A DNA stretch of 64,000 bases from NCBI GenBank assembly GCA_907163375.1, contig CAJQUW010012887.1:310001-374000 (forward strand), in the 5' to 3' direction. The position numbers were made by a program, and so were the translations under genes. Positions 1 through 13,028 of the stretch are shown piece by piece. How positions within the stretch are numbered: the first letter of the stretch is position 1; every line of letters begins with the position of its first letter. A model generated the notes under the pieces. The model was not told where the DNA came from. It searched no databases and saw only the letters and a program-made list of their open reading frames with translations. This DNA is from Prostheceraeus crozeri (Eukaryota; Platyhelminthes; Polycladida; Euryleptidae).

Positions 1-1398
1 CTACTCTGTCTCAACATGCCCAGATGTTTGTGCTATTTTAAATACAAGCAATCAGAAATTACGGATTTAAAAATAATATAATATCATTTCAACATAATTC
101 CATTTAATTATAATTCTTTTCACGACACAATCAACTTTTTATCGATTTTTCAACGAGAAACGTCGACTTGAAAACTGATAAACAGGCACAACTCAATTTC
201 TCATACTGAATTCGAAGTAAATAAGCCTTGAGCATGTGACATCATTTTTTCCATCACACAAATGAATTCAAAGTATTGTGATAAGTCTGCTACACAGCTA
301 AGAGTAATTGAGATATTTTGTTGTTACCAGTAAATTATATGAAGTATGACGCTTATAACTTTAGCATTTGTAAAAGTAAGAGCAGATATAACAGTCATCA
401 CTAATAGAAAGGTCTATACGTTCATGATCAATGAACCCAAATCCATGCCCAAATCTCTCCCTCGATTTTGTTTTTGGGATTTCCAAATACATGTACCTAG
501 ACTTGCAGTTAAATGCTGAAACAAAATTGATAAGCTAAATCTGAAAACATTTAGAAACTTTTTTTGTAGTCTGATCCAATAGATGCTTTTTTAATTCAAT
601 AATTCTGACACTTGAATCAAAGGAACTTGATGGCTTCATTGAGTAGAAGAAGGTACGGTGTATAAGTAGAAATATCCTCTTGATGCGCTGACTTTTGTAA
701 TAGCAAGCAGCACACGTAAACACGGGTCCGATAAACCACGAGCGCGAAGAGTGCACAAGCTACTGCGCCTGACTTGCGCAGCTTTCTGTTTCACGTCTGG
801 GCGGACAATAATTATAAGCAGGGACTATGAGTCACAGGCATCAACAATTTGCAGCGGGAGAATATTATCGACCACTACTTCTCAGTCTGCACGCAGATGC
901 GGCCACGGCCATCAAAGGCTGCCAACAATGTGACTGAACTCCCTCAGCTGCGTGCGCGTGGCGATCGAATTTCCTTAAGTGACGGAAAGTTATAGAAGCG
1001 AAATACGATTACGCAGATGGAGCTGGATGCTTATGCAATTGTTTAGTCCAGTTACACACTGATTTAATATCAAAATTTTTGCAAATTATTAGCCAAGCAA
1101 TTTGGCGAACACACGAGCAAATCGATCAAAATCGACATGCTGATGGGTACGGTATACGTGGAGCTTATAGATTTCAATTGACAGATATTTCGATTTGAGA
1201 AGCAAAATGTGTGCCAGTAGAATTGCTTAGGCTCCCTTTGAGAATATATGTCATGTGTAATTGTTGACCTGATTCGTTCGTCAGTGTTGATTGATGTTGT
1301 TGCTATAATAGCTATACAGTATGTAGTGAGTGTGAACGATGATGAAAAATGAGAGGAAGAAGAAAAGGGGACAGAGTGAGTGAGAAAGAGAGAGGGAG

Positions 1399-1464
1399 AT
1401 GATGAAGTCACCCGAATATCTATTTTATACAGGCATAAAGTAGATATTCGGGTGACTTCATCAT
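1399..1464. repeat. Near-perfect hairpin, 24-bp arms
   Basis: Positions 1399-1422 and 1441-1464 are exact reverse complements. Pairing continues inward for about six more pairs (one G-T), leaving a loop of roughly six bases. The stem is about 30 bp in 66 nt. It could be a small RNA precursor or the relic of an inverted duplication; the perfect pairing is unlike most animal pre-miRNAs, which have bulges. Confidence 0.75.
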
Positions 1465-1960
1465 TTTTTTCTGTAGGTCTACAAAATTTCATCAAATAAA
1501 AAGAGCACATATATATAAAATACTCGAAATACGCATGTTTCATATGCCAATGTTATATCCATGAGCGATTCTTTGAGTTATTTAAATGCATTTATGTCAC
1601 TTCTTACAGCATCAATATTATTAGTTAAAGTCGGTATCTAATTCAAATGGACAATGAAACGCTCTTTTAGTTATATTTTATCCACGTACATGGATGATCG
1701 ATGTTTTAACCATGTACAATTCCAAATTATTATTTAGAGCAAATTTTATATACATTACCCACTCTTCACAGTGTTAAATATTATAATATAATATAATTAT
1801 TAGTAGCGTATAGCCATTCTTATTCCAAAGAAAGACCATTTTACTTAATATGTAACGATACTTCTTGATAGGTTTATCCATGGTGCATGCATTATCCATG
1901 TTTTATCCAAAAACGGTCATCTAGGGCTTATATCCGAAGAAACAATTAAAATGTTTAATC

Positions 1961-2140
1961 AACGTTTATTCGACGTTTTTTCAAAGTTTTTGACACCAAG
2001 TTGATTTTTGGTTAGTTTTCAACGATGATTTCAACCGTACGTTTATCAGCAACGTTTATTCAACGTTTTTTCAACGTTCGTCACACCAAGTTGATTTTTG
2101 GTTAGTTTTCAACGATGATTTCAACCGTTGAAAAAACGTC
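1961..2140. repeat. Tandem duplication, 90-bp unit, two copies
   Basis: The segment starting AACGTTTATTC at 1961 recurs at 2051 with a few substitutions. Both copies contain the run ACCAAGTTGATTTTTGG followed by TTTCAACGATGATTTCAACC. The units are rich in AACGTT/TTCAACG words, which makes them self-complementary in part, so a MITE origin is possible. Confidence 0.75.
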
Positions 2141-2618
2141 ATTTTTTACTTGGGTCGAGATACTAATGAACTCAAGTAAGACTTTCATAGACTTCGTTTT
2201 TAAGCTTAGTTTTTGTTGTTGAACTTGTTATTAATTGATTTCGTAATAGATTTTATCAGTTATAAACACAGAAATTCACATATATTAGTTGGGTATTAGG
2301 CCTACCTTATGTGGAGGAAAAAATTTAGGAAATAGTTTGATTAAGATATTTTTAGATGTAGACCTAGGCCTTCATAAGTTTTTTATGACTCAAATTATCT
2401 AATGGAATTAGGCCTAAGTTTCTCACATGCAAACTCTGTAGCTTTCTCAGCATGCTTTTAGGAATCATTTGTTTCATTAAAAATGTCTGCTTTAGAAATA
2501 ATCTGATAGATTAGACACAAAAAAAATCGCGGCAAAGGACCCTATTCCACTCTGGGATCATTTATATTGAATTATTCAGACTGTCAGTTGAGATATTGCT
2601 TCAAAGCCACAATTTAAT

Positions 2619-2683
2619 AATTGTTCATCTTGCCCCACTATAATTGTCCAACTTACCCACAGGGTGGGGTAAGATGAACAATT
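2619..2683. repeat. Inverted repeat, 20-bp arms
   Basis: Arms 2619-2638 and 2664-2683 are reverse complements with one mismatch (core TTGTTCATCTTGCCCC against GGGGTAAGATGAACAA). The right arm may also be the left end of the MITE-like element interrupted by the LTR element. Confidence 0.7.
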
Positions 2684-2828
2684 CGTCATCCTATTTCAAA
2701 ATGAAAAAGTAACCTTGAAGACGTAAAGTTAGAGAATCAAAATTTTGCTACGATCTTGTAGATACCCAATAGCAATGGAATACATTTATTGCAATAATTA
2801 AAACATAGTTATCATTCTGTTAGGTATC

Positions 2829-3082
2829 TGTGGAATTTGAGATGTAAATTTATTCCCTTAAATAAACTAGGTGTTATGCTTCAGGTACTCTTTTGTGAGT
2901 CAATGAAGTAGTATGCGTTTTTGTTCATACATGTTCGTGTCGTGAATTGTCGGTGTTGCTAAGTTACTGGGTCAGTTCTCCCGCACTGTTATATATATAT
3001 GTGTCTGCGCGCTTGATTTTGAAATATACCGCACATCGCGCTGTCCCGAACGGTTGTTTTTACGTGGTAATAAGATTCAACA
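2829..3082 (+). repeat. 5' LTR
   Basis: 254 bp, TG...CA, preceded by target duplication GTATC. It contains an AATAAA-like signal near its start and a TATATATATATG run that may serve as a promoter. It is nearly identical to the LTR at 14030-14281. Confidence 0.95.
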
Positions 3083-3118
3083 TTTAATGGCGACGAGGAT
3101 AAAGTGAACTGCTGAGCC

Positions 3119-4080
3119 ATGGAGCGAATTATCGTACCGGTGCTGTGTTCGAATCCCAAGTCTGAAGATTGGAACTATTTCTTACGTACTTTCGAGAACT
3201 ACCTCGAAATCGTCGCTGCTACGAAAGCGCAGAAACTTCCGTTACTACTGAATTCCATCGGACGAGACGGACTGGACATATTCGACGGGTTACCTGAGCC
3301 CAAATCAGACTACGACGAAGCAGTTGCTGGATTTAAAGCTCACTTCAAGTGCCGGACGTCAATTCTTCTACGACGAAAACAATTCTTCGAAGCCAAACAA
3401 GGGCAGAGTGAAACTTCTACAGACTACGCGTGTCGACTACGGCGGATAATTAAGGAATGTGATTTCGGTGCTACTCAAGCGGTTCTTCTACGTGACATTT
3501 TCGTTTGTGGTATTTACAATAACTTTCTAGGTGAACGTCTTCTCGCTGAGGACGCCACCGTGCTTACATTTGAAACCGCGTTGTCCAAGGCCGAAGCCTA
3601 CGAACGTGCCCGGCAAGACCGAAAAACAGTGGTGCCGCAATCTGTTTCAAATTTGCGTCTTCCTAATGGTACAAGTCCAGCTTCCCGTGTCCAGAAGTCT
3701 AATCCTGCTCGTTTTCAAAATTCAACCAAGAATATGCCTACGGAACGAGGAAGGTGCTATCGATGCAATTCTACTAATCATTGGGCGAACGACTCATCCT
3801 GTCCTGCGAGGAACGTGTTGTGCAGTGCATGTAATCGTAAGGGACATTTCAAAGCTGCGTGCAAATCTACAATGCTATCCGTTCAACCCAACCCTGCTGA
3901 TCAGTGTAAACGAACGACTGCTGCGGTGTGTGCTTCTAATGATCCCAGTGCTTCTTCTAGTGCTTCCAATTCAAATACCACGTTGCATTCTTACATTAAT
4001 ACTAACGAGTTTTCCATTTTTGCAACTGATAATAGCACGAATGGCATGTCTGATTGTGAACGTCAAGTTTTTTTGAATCA
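3119..4080 (+). pseudogene. gag: gag-like region of the LTR element (fossil)
   Basis: The region encodes a retrotransposon Gag-type protein of about 320-340 residues. The middle resembles the retrotransposon gag domain (segments such as SETSTDYACRLRRI and LLAEDATVLTFETAL). Near the C-terminus are two zinc knuckles, CYRCNSTNHWANDSSC and CSACNRKGHFKAAC, the second a canonical CCHC. The start codon lies 36 bp inside the 5' LTR, just after a TGGCGACGAGG stretch common at this place in Ty3-type elements. Gag would package element RNA into cytoplasmic particles (family knowledge). Confidence 0.85.
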
Positions 4081-4089
4081 TCAAATTGT

Positions 4090-6344
4090 AAAACGTTTTG
4101 ATAGATACAGGTGCGCAAGTGAATGCCATTCCACGTGATTGTATAAGTTTGAATTCGATTTCTCCTACTTCAACAGGTATAAACGCCTGGGGAACTTTTC
4201 CCGTTACTGTTTTGGGTACTACTGAAATTAATGTTTGTTATAAGTCAGTATCAGTGAATGCATTATTTTATGTCGTTGATTTGCCTCCTACTGTTTACCC
4301 TCTATTAAGTTATACTCTTTGTAAACAACTAGGTTTGATTGCTGAGCTTGCTCAGCTGAGTATGGACGAGTTTTCCGAAAATATTGTGGCTAAGTTTTCT
4401 CATGTTTTTGATAGGCAAGGTATTTTGACTACAGGCTACAAGTATTCAGTTTCACTCAAGTCTAATGCTGTTCCTTTCAGTCCACCTGCCAGAAGGTTGG
4501 CTCCCGCGTTACACGCTAAAGTTAAGGCAGAACTAGAGAGGTTAGTAGATACGGTATTATCCGCCGTATCATAGAGCCCACTCAGTTTTGTGCGCCTATG
4601 GTTATTGCCCATAAAAAGTCGGGTGAAATTCGAATCTGTACTGATTTTCGTAAACTGAACGAAAACATTTTGCGTGAGCAGTTCCAAATTCCTACGTTTG
4701 AGGAGCTAGCTATGAAAGTTGTTAAACCAAAGTACTTCTCTCAGTTGGATTGTAAAAGTGGGTTTTATCAAATTCCAGTACAAGAGGATTCACAGCATTT
4801 CTTATCTTTCTCTACACCGTTTGGCCGGTATACGTATACGAAGTTGCCGTTCGGTAGGTATCAGTGTTGCTCCTGAGGTATTTTCGCAATGCATGTATAC
4901 AGTTCTAGAAGGCATTCCTAATGTCCTAATTTATGTTGATGACATTATTGTCTGGGGTTCGTCTCGGGAGGAACATGATCGTACTTTGAATACAGTTTTA
5001 CAGTGCATAGATTCTGCCGGCTTAGCGCTGAACCGTTCTAAATGCAAGTTTGCTGTTCAGTCAATTTCATTTTTAGGACATGTTTGGTCCGTTGATGGCA
5101 TATCTCCGTGCCCTACTAAGGTGGCGGCTATTTCTAAGATGTCATTTCCTGATTGTGCGGCCTCTTTACGTTCATTCTTAGGATTGGCTACTTATGTTGG
5201 CCAGCGTCATGTCCCTCACTTCAGTTCTCTTGTTAATCCGCTGTGGAATCTCTTGAAAGTGAGTGGTAATTCCTCCATAACATGGGATGATAATTCGAAG
5301 ACCGCTTTTCTCTCTGTTAAAAGTGCAATTGCTAATTCTACTTTGTGTTCATTCCTCGATCCAACTAATAAGATTTCTGTTCAAGTTGATGCTAGTGGAG
5401 TCGGTCTAGGGGCGGCTGTTATGCAGGGCGATTCTGTCATTTCCTTTGCCTCACGTGCTCTCACCGATGTCGAAAAAAGATACTCTCAAATAGAGAGGGA
5501 ATTTCTTTCTATTGTTTTTGCACTGAAACGGTTTTCAATGATATTATTGCCTGTTCGATTTGAGTTAAAAACTGATCATGCGCCGTTATTGAGTCTTTTG
5601 CGCAAACCTATTGATAAAATTTCTTGCCGAATGCAAAGATGGATAGTAGCTATTCAACAGTACCAGTTTGATATCAAACACATTCGGGGTCTTGATAACG
5701 TTATTGCTGACGGGTTGTCCAGAAATCCTATAGTTTCTCAAGCAACTCCAGAAGAAACTGCTGAGTATTCTGTTTGCTTCATGTTGAAATCTCTCTCGCT
5801 TGATTTGAGTCGAATTGCTGCTGAATCGGTTAAAGATTCATTGTTATCAGCTGTTGCCACGGCAGTTAATTCTAATTGGCCCGTTAGTTGCAAAAGTTTG
5901 AAACCGTTCTACTCTTTCCGTCAGGAAATCTCCTTGAAACACGGTAGAAATCCTGATGAATTTATCCTTTGTAAAGGGAATGTCGTGATATTGCCGAAGT
6001 CTTTGCAGACTGCTTTTATTGAACTAGCTCACGAAGAGCATGCTGGCGTAAACAAAATCAAAGCTGTCTTGCGTACGCTCGTATATTGGCCAGGTATGTC
6101 TGGTGATATTGAAGATTTTTGTCGTAAGTGTATTTCTTGTACTACATATTCAAACCGCGGAGATAATCCACCTCTGACAGTTGTATCAGAGTCAGTATCA
6201 ATTCCTTGGGAGGTTGTTGCTGTTGATTTGACCGGTCCTTCTGAACTTTTAGAGGGAAATGTACTTTTAACCCTCATTGACCTTCATTCTCGCTATCCTG
6301 AGGTTCATATTCTGAAACAGGGCAACTCACAAAGTATAATACAA
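4090..6344 (+). pseudogene. pol: pol region, part 1: protease, RT, RNase H, integrase N-part (fossil)
   Basis: In order: a retropepsin motif (IDTGAQVNAIP) near 4100; reverse transcriptase with IRICTDFRKLN, SQLDCKSGFYQI and the catalytic YVDDII (about 4600-5000); RNase H with VQVDASGVGLGAAV and KTDHAPLLSL (about 5380-5600); the integrase zinc-binding module (HEEHAG...CRKCISC, about 6030-6140) and the first catalytic-core Asp in VAVDLTGP. The reading then meets the inserted DNA transposon at 6345. Gag and protease lie in different frames, as is common where programmed frameshifting is used. The region is not intact. Confidence 0.88.
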
Positions 6345-6373
6345 GGGTAAATCCAATTTATTCCACAACATTT
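6345..6373 (+). repeat. Left terminal inverted repeat (29 bp)
   Basis: Exact reverse complement of 13029-13057, starting GGGTAAATCCAATTTATTCC. Similarity stops after 29 bp. The repeat should be a cleavage and joining site for the transposase. Confidence 0.95.
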
Positions 6374-6732
6374 GACGAAAATGTGTCTTCGAATTGTAAA
6401 ATCCATATTTCTGAACCGATTTCAATAGTTTTTTTTTTAATCGAACCGTCAGGATCTCATCAATTATGCCGTGGTTTTTAAAAAGTCACATAGCCAAAAG
6501 CTTCTTCAGAAGTTCCCGTTTTTTGCCAAAAAATACTCAAAAAAGCATGTCCAAAATTGCAGTACTCTAACTTCAACACAAATTTTCGATTAGTTGCATT
6601 GAAATGCACCCACTAATATTTATATCATCTGAAAGAAGAAGATCAGCTCTTTAAGACAGTCTAATTTTGAGTATCGTATTTCATATTGATCATTGATTTC
6701 TCAGTGGGTTTCCATTGTCCAATGAAAAAAAT

Positions 6733-7191
6733 GTCCTCTGACCGAGACGTTTTCTGTCCTCTGACCGAGGTACCTTTTCTCGAAGAATATTGATTTTTCC
6801 ATCAAACTTTTTGGACCAAACGAATCCTCTAGTGTGCTAGTTTATAAATCCGTAAAGAAAATTCAACATGGTGCCGCAACAAGTGAGCAATATTGATTTG
6901 AAAATATTTTTATCCGTTTTTTCGACCAGAGGATTTGAATATTCCTAAAAAGTTCATAGTAATGCTGAAACCAGAAATTTTGTCAGAAATCGATGAAATT
7001 TCACAGCATAGGAGGGATCCATGCTCTTAACATCTATGCAAAAGAATTTTTTCATTTATCGTAATTAACCTTTTCAAAATCTCCAAAAACCACGAAAATG
7101 TCCTCTGACCGAGACCATAAAAAATCTCGGTCAGAGGACAGCGTTGAAATTGAAGATCTCGGTCAGAGGACAAGGGTCTCGGTCAGAGGAC
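6733..7191. repeat. Left subterminal repeat cluster, 6 copies in both orientations
   Basis: The motif GTCCTCTGACCGAG occurs forward at 6733, 6756 and 7100 and reversed at 7126, 7158 and 7178. The same motif occurs five times near the other end. It is found only inside this element, so these are likely transposase-binding sites, as known for subterminal repeats of hAT, P and CACTA elements. Confidence 0.85.
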
Positions 7192-7450
7192 ATTACATAT
7201 GCATTGCATTTAGGTCACTTCGTTTTGCGCATGCAAATATTCACTCCGAGTTCCCAGGCTCATGAACCCTAATGCATAAACCAGAAACTCTCGTAATCAG
7301 TGACTCACACATCAGACACAATAGCACATTGTTTCGATCGCACCAAGCGTAAGACGCATTTCTCTCGACGTCAGTCAGCGAATGGCAGTGAATAGCTCAT
7401 TCTCATCGTTTCATCATCTCGCGTTGCTGCTCGTAGGTGATCAGCGCTCT

Positions 7451-7640
7451 CAATGTTTTTGAATTCCTGGTTCTGATCAGTTTATCGCTTTTCCTTCGGT
7501 TGCTTCAACTCGTCACAACGTTTTTGAATTCCTGGTTCTGATCATTTTATCGCCTTTCCGTCGGTTGGGTCAACTCGTCTCAGTGATTTTGAATTCATAT
7601 TTTGATCATTTTATCGCTTTTCCGTGTATCATGCCACTTG
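7451..7640 (+). repeat. 65-bp tandem repeat, three copies
   Basis: TTTTGAATTC recurs at 65-bp spacing (GAATTC at 7461, 7526, 7591). Each copy is followed by TGATCA and TTTATCGC..TTTCC. The third copy is the most diverged. It lies in the 1.6-kb non-coding part of the transposon upstream of the transposase and may be part of its promoter. Confidence 0.75.
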
Positions 7641-8840
7641 GTGATCATCTGTATGTGTTTATAACACATTTGCAATATGGAAACCGCATATTAAGGTGAG
7701 GAAAGAAGCGTCATTTGCACTAATTTAAACTACAGTGTAGAAAGAAACAATCATTTTGAAGTGCATTTATCCTGAATTATAGCTTATGTCTGGTACTCGA
7801 CGCATCATATAGATACTCGTATGCTGCTTATCCAAATCAAAAAATGTTGTGATCCAAACTATCTCACTTTGTTGGTATCTTGATAATGCAATTAAATGCA
7901 AATATGTGTATCATATTGTTTTCACTGGTATTCATGTATCATTAATTTCCTTTTATAGGCATATTTTGTGCTCTTTTGAGATTGACATCCATTCTGTCGG
8001 CGCCAGAATATGGTCAATCGGTGGATGTTTATAGCTGTTATGACAATTATAATCTAGTATACATTTGTAGCTATTGATCATGAATAATATTGAGTGAATG
8101 AATGGCCTACCACACATGAAATGCACGTAGTGTACCGTTTTACTACGTGCACAATTTCGGTGTGAAAATGATGCTGTCATCTTGTACATGCTAAGGGCCT
8201 GTCATATAATAATCAATGTATTTAATTGTAGATTTTATTAAAGGTGATTGTATTTAGACAGTCTAGGCAGGTTAGATGGGCCTACTTAGGCCACATGACA
8301 TACATGTAGTTTAACATAGCATAACAATGCAACATCAAATAGCTACACCCTATGGCCTGTAAACTTAATTCAACTAATAATATGCATGCCCACCGTATAA
8401 CTTCGCTCTTTGTTTGAAATGTCTTCATACATGCATGTATTTCTCTTTTAAATGCTTCATGTTTCTCTGTATGTAGGCAATTGCTAATACAGTTATTACT
8501 ATTCCAATTTGCTAGCTGCTGAAGGCTACTACTCGCAGTGAAGTTATCATGAATTTCCAAAATTCGCGTTTTATTATTGGGCTTGTTATTTATAGTTTCG
8601 TACATGTAACCAACAACACATTGCCGGTAGTAGGCTAATTGTCATGCATGTCATTTCATGATCTCGGATTCTGAAGTATTTTAAACGCACCCCTCAGTAA
8701 ATTTGAATTAATATATGAATGCAATAAGAAAAGTTATAACCCAAATGAAACAAAACCTGTAAAGTGTTGAATTACATGCGATATCGCTTCAGTGTCACCT
8801 ATGCAAACTTAAATAATCACAGTTTACAAATGTAGGCTAT

Positions 8841-11800
8841 ATGGAAAGCATGAATAAATCTCAGTCTCACTATATAGTGCAACTAGCTTCTTCACATTGT
8901 CCAGCACAAGTGATGCCCGATATTAAAAAGAAGAAAAAGCTCACGGCTGAACAGCGTGAACGGAAAAGGCAGTATGATAGAGACTATCGGGAACGTAAGA
9001 AAAAAAGAGAGGGTGAAGCCTTCCTTGAGAGGCGCAGGATAATTTCAAGAGAATCATACAAGAAAAAGAGAGATAGTGAAGATGATAGAGCTAAGCGCTT
9101 GCGAAGAAGAAATTGGAGTGCTCAGAAGCGCAACATGCGGACAACTAAAAGCGACAACTCTTTAATAGATGTGTCAGCTAGTTCTGTGCAAACCATTGAG
9201 TCAGATGAGAAAAGTTTTAAGGCACAAAAACGAGAGACACGGAAAAAGAAAGATAAAATTAAAAAGCTGCGAAAAGAAGTAAAATCATTGAAAAGGGAAA
9301 ATTGGAGATTAACAAAACGCTTGCAACGACGCAAGGTAAGAGTTCTATTTATGCGAGTGTGTCACGATTATTCAATAACATCATTTTTATATTGCCACCA
9401 TAGAAATGCTCCAATCTTGATGTGAACTCAAACAATTCGTCACCAATAAAAGCAGCCACGCAAACCTTGCAGTCTGAGACTGAAACTTCCAAGATAGTTT
9501 TGACGCATCATCGCATTATGAGTGCTATTAAAAAAAGAAACGCGAGACGCATTAAGATGTGTGACCTAATTAAAAAGGTAAATATCCTGGAAAATTGAAG
9601 TTTTGATTTTTTTAATTAAATATTACGAAGTTTAATTCTTCTATAGCTGAAATCAAAATACCGCGGGATGCAGTGTCATTTCAAATCCCTGGCAAAAATC
9701 GATCCGAGAATGAGTGACAAAATGACAATCGAGCGCAAAGCCACAGTTCAGAGAAATGAAGTCGTCGATTTCTTTTTACGCGACGACAACAGCCGAGCAA
9801 CTGCTGGAAAGAAGGAAACACGTACCTCTAAAGGAGTAAAACAACAAATACGGTACTTGAACTTTACAATGGACCAGCTCTATCATAAATTTTTGTCTGA
9901 GCGTGGACCGGATGCTGAACCCATCGGTAAATTATCATGCTATGCAATATTATAAAATACTTCTGTAACAGTATTATGTTTTTGTAGGACGCAGTACATT
10001 CTATACGTTGAAGCCATTCTATGCAATGCGACCAAAACTGAAAGATCGTGGAGTCTGTCTGTGTATAAAATGTACCAACTTTCAGGTCAGTGAACAAAAC
10101 TCGACTTTCACATAAGTCATTTATCTTTTTAAATTAGACCTGCTTCATACTTGCAACTATATGTGTTGTAGTATGTTTGGAGTTTGGCTTCCATTTTTAT
10201 ACATGAGAGCAAATTGTGGAATACAAATAATTCGAAGTAATAAACTTCGATAATAATAAATTTCGATATATTTATGTAGTCTTAATTATAGAAAAAATCG
10301 CTATCACGTATATAGAGCCATGAACAACAATATTTAGAATAAAATAAAATTTGAGTCTGTTCTGTCACTTGCTATAACACGAACGTCACACATTTTATAG
10401 CTTTTGGTGGACACACTGTACATGAGAGGTATTTTAGCCAGTCGGGAGAAAGAAACGTTAGCGTCAGAGATGGTGTGTGATATCACTAGCGAAAACTGCG
10501 CCTATCGGAAGTGTAATAACTGCAACGGTCGCAACAGTATTCATGCAAACAATGTAACCGCCGACATTGTCAAATTCTGTCGCTGGGAGCGATCGGATGA
10601 TGGCGATCATATTACAACAAAATTGGTTGAGGTACATTTTTTAAAATTAAGTTGCTTTGGAATATTAATAAACATGTATTCCTTTCTTTTAGAAACTTGA
10701 AAGTGTAGCGGAATTGACGAGAATTTATTTACATGAATCGGAGCAATTTTCAGCTCATACTTTTCGGGTAAAGCAAATTTATAAAGCCATCACGCATTTG
10801 ATGAATACTCTTGAGACAGGATTGATGGTCTTGCACATCGATTTTTCCGAAAATTATACTTTAAAGTATGGAACAGAAGTTCAATCTGCTCACTTCGGGC
10901 ACTCATCTCAAATTGTTATCCATCAAGGAATGGCTTATGGGGATCACTTTAAACAATCGTTCTCCACAATTTCGGACGATTATCGAAAAACAAGCGAAAG
11001 TGTGGCAGCTCATCTCCTCAGCATTCTTGAGGAATTGAAAAATATCTACAAATTTTCGAAGGTAGGCTATAAACAGAGCTTCGTGGCACGAAATTTTGAG
11101 AAGACCTATGCTGAAGTCCTGGTAGACCTCTGGGCACATGCCTATTATTGTGTATAATGACTGACAGGTTAGGCCCATTGTGAATTGTGACCTAAATTGG
11201 TTTCGCATTTCATTTCATTGTATAGGCATTCATGTAATTAATAGATTACATTATTGGCCATTTGCACCAGGTTGGGGCGTACATGTGCATGCATAAACAA
11301 TCTCTTAAACATTATAGATATTTTATTATACGAACATAATTATAAGCTTCGAAATACTTTCTGCAATTAGTCTTGTGTGCAATTACAACTTGCCATATTG
11401 TAAATTAAAATTAATTTAATTATGAGGATGGCAAATTTCGGTTTCAGCTTGTCATTATTTCCGATTCCCCGACTTCTCAGTATCGAAACAGAACGACAAT
11501 GTTCCTTCTTCGTCACATTTGTCAAGTGCAACAGATAGAAGATTTTGAATGGATTTTTTTCGGAGGCGGGACATGGGAAAGGAGCCCCAGATGGGATCGG
11601 GGCATCCATAAAGCGTGCAGCTGATCAACATGTCTCGACCGGGAATCATGTAAAAAACAGCAAAGATATCGTGCAGCTGCTTGAATCAAACGATTCAAAA
11701 ATTTTGGTGAAAGAAGTAAGTAAAGTAAAGGGTTTTGTATAGAGACACTGTGATAACAGCTTCGAGTCAGCGAGAAGTTTTCTAACATGTTTTAATGTAG

Positions 11801-12550
11801 ACTTTGATCCTTACGTCTTATGTTTGTGACTGCGTTGTATTATACATTTGGAAAAATGAATACTATGGGTCATCAAATTGTAACTTATGCTTAAAGTTTT
11901 TCTATACGGATCTAAAAACAATTAAATAAAATTCACAGAAAATCTATTTTATCGTTTCCTTGCAGGTGACTACGGAAGAAATTGACTCCATGAGGCTCCA
12001 AATTCCAACTTTGGTGCCGAAGATTCCCGGAATTATGAAAACGCATAACGTTTTCGGTACATGTAATGGACCAATGTACTACAGACGCATGCCATGTGGC
12101 ACATGCATTCGTACCCTAGATATGACATGTCAGTGTTTTGATCCAAAAGTATGGACTTTAGACGATGCTCCTTATGATATTCCTACTAGCGATGTAGCTA
12201 GCACACCATGTAGGCCTATCACTCAATCAAGCACAGGCCATTGGGTGGCCGTAGCATTGGCCGCGGCATCTGGTCGCCGGTCCAATCGACGTATCTACAT
12301 CGGACAAATTATGTCTGTTGATTCTGGTCCTACATGTGCTCTTCTTGCGATTCGGTATGTCAGTGTACCATTGGACACGAAAAGATCTTTCTACACTCTC
12401 CCCACTGTAGACGATTTGGACACCGGTGTCCCGGAGACAGACTGTCATCTTCTTCCTATGCCTGTTTCCACAATGCCTGGAGCTACTTCAGGCTATGAGT
12501 TTGAAAAGAGCAGTCTGATAAATGCTGTCAGCTTTTTTGATCAACGATGA
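8841..12550 (+). CDS. Sola-like transposase, 8 exons
   Basis: Model: exons 8841-9335, 9404-9577, 9647-9926, 9988-10085, 10401-10631, 10693-11061, 11448-11715 and 11966-12550, all with GT-AG borders, giving about 832 residues. The N-terminus is very basic (TAEQRERKRQYDRDYRERKK). Exons 4-5 carry Cys clusters (CLCIKC; CAYRKCNNC) that may bind zinc. Exon 6 has IDFSENY (Asp about residue 476), exon 7 SDSPTSQYRN (Asp about 555) and SEAGHGKGAPDG (Glu about 588), a likely catalytic triad. Exon 8 has further Cys pairs (CGTC, CQC). Exon 7 is 268 nt where 267 would keep frame; a run of seven T at 11554-11560 is the likely site of a one-base gain, so this copy is probably dead. The ATG at 8841 is chosen as the first in-frame Met; an upstream exon is possible. 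The protein would cut and join transposon ends in the nucleus. Confidence 0.8.
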
Positions 12551-12776
12551 GTGAATGCGCGCCCACTGTAGGCACTATTCCAATTTCGTTGGCAATTTCG
12601 TTTTGGATATTCTATGAGTTCTGGAAATACAGTGGTTATTTTCAAATCACCAGTTTTCATTGAAATTATAATTGGAGCAGATAGCACATTGACAAACCAA
12701 CAATCTACATGTAATGTAGCCTTATACCGCTCAAATTGTACAAAAATCATATAAGTATAGGTCTATTAGGTAGCAA

Positions 12777-12878
12777 GTCCTCTGACCGAGATCAATTTGT
12801 CCTCTGACCGAGATCATGTGTCCTCTGACCGAGATCAATTTGTCCTCTGACCGAGATCATGTGTCCTCTGACCGAGAT
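12777..12878 (+). repeat. Right subterminal repeat cluster, 5 phased copies
   Basis: GTCCTCTGACCGAGAT starts at 12777, 12799, 12820, 12842 and 12863, so the spacings are 22, 21, 22, 21. That is two turns of B-DNA, which would place all copies on one face of the helix. Spacer words alternate between TCAATTT and TCATGT. Confidence 0.9.
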
Positions 12879-13028
12879 GCAGAAAATATAGCTTTTTTAA
12901 AAATGCTAGATTTCTATGGAAAGTCTTTATTTGGTGTGGTCGCCATTAGGATTTTCGTGCTCAGCGTAAAAAAATGAGTATATATGCAAACTTTCACGGA
13001 AATCTGAAACCCAAAGTTGAAAAGACAG

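Larger units (their letters stand above)
1..2618. other. Gene-free AT-rich stretch
   Basis: I see no convincing exon or RNA gene here. Open frames are short, low in complexity and lack motifs. The stretch holds a long hairpin (1399-1464) and a tandem duplication (1961-2140), listed separately. Confidence 0.5.

Noticed and set aside
1070-1543. 157-codon minus-strand open frame
   Set aside because: It runs across the hairpin at 1399-1464 and has low-complexity Ser-rich content without domain motifs.
9122-9334. Minus-strand frame inside the transposase first exon
   Set aside because: It is a shadow of the basic coding region, with no motif of its own.
8841-9335. bZIP-like transcription factor
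   Set aside because: The basic N-terminus resembles a bZIP basic region, but it joins in frame to transposase exons and lies inside the transposon, so it is more likely the DNA-binding end of the transposase.
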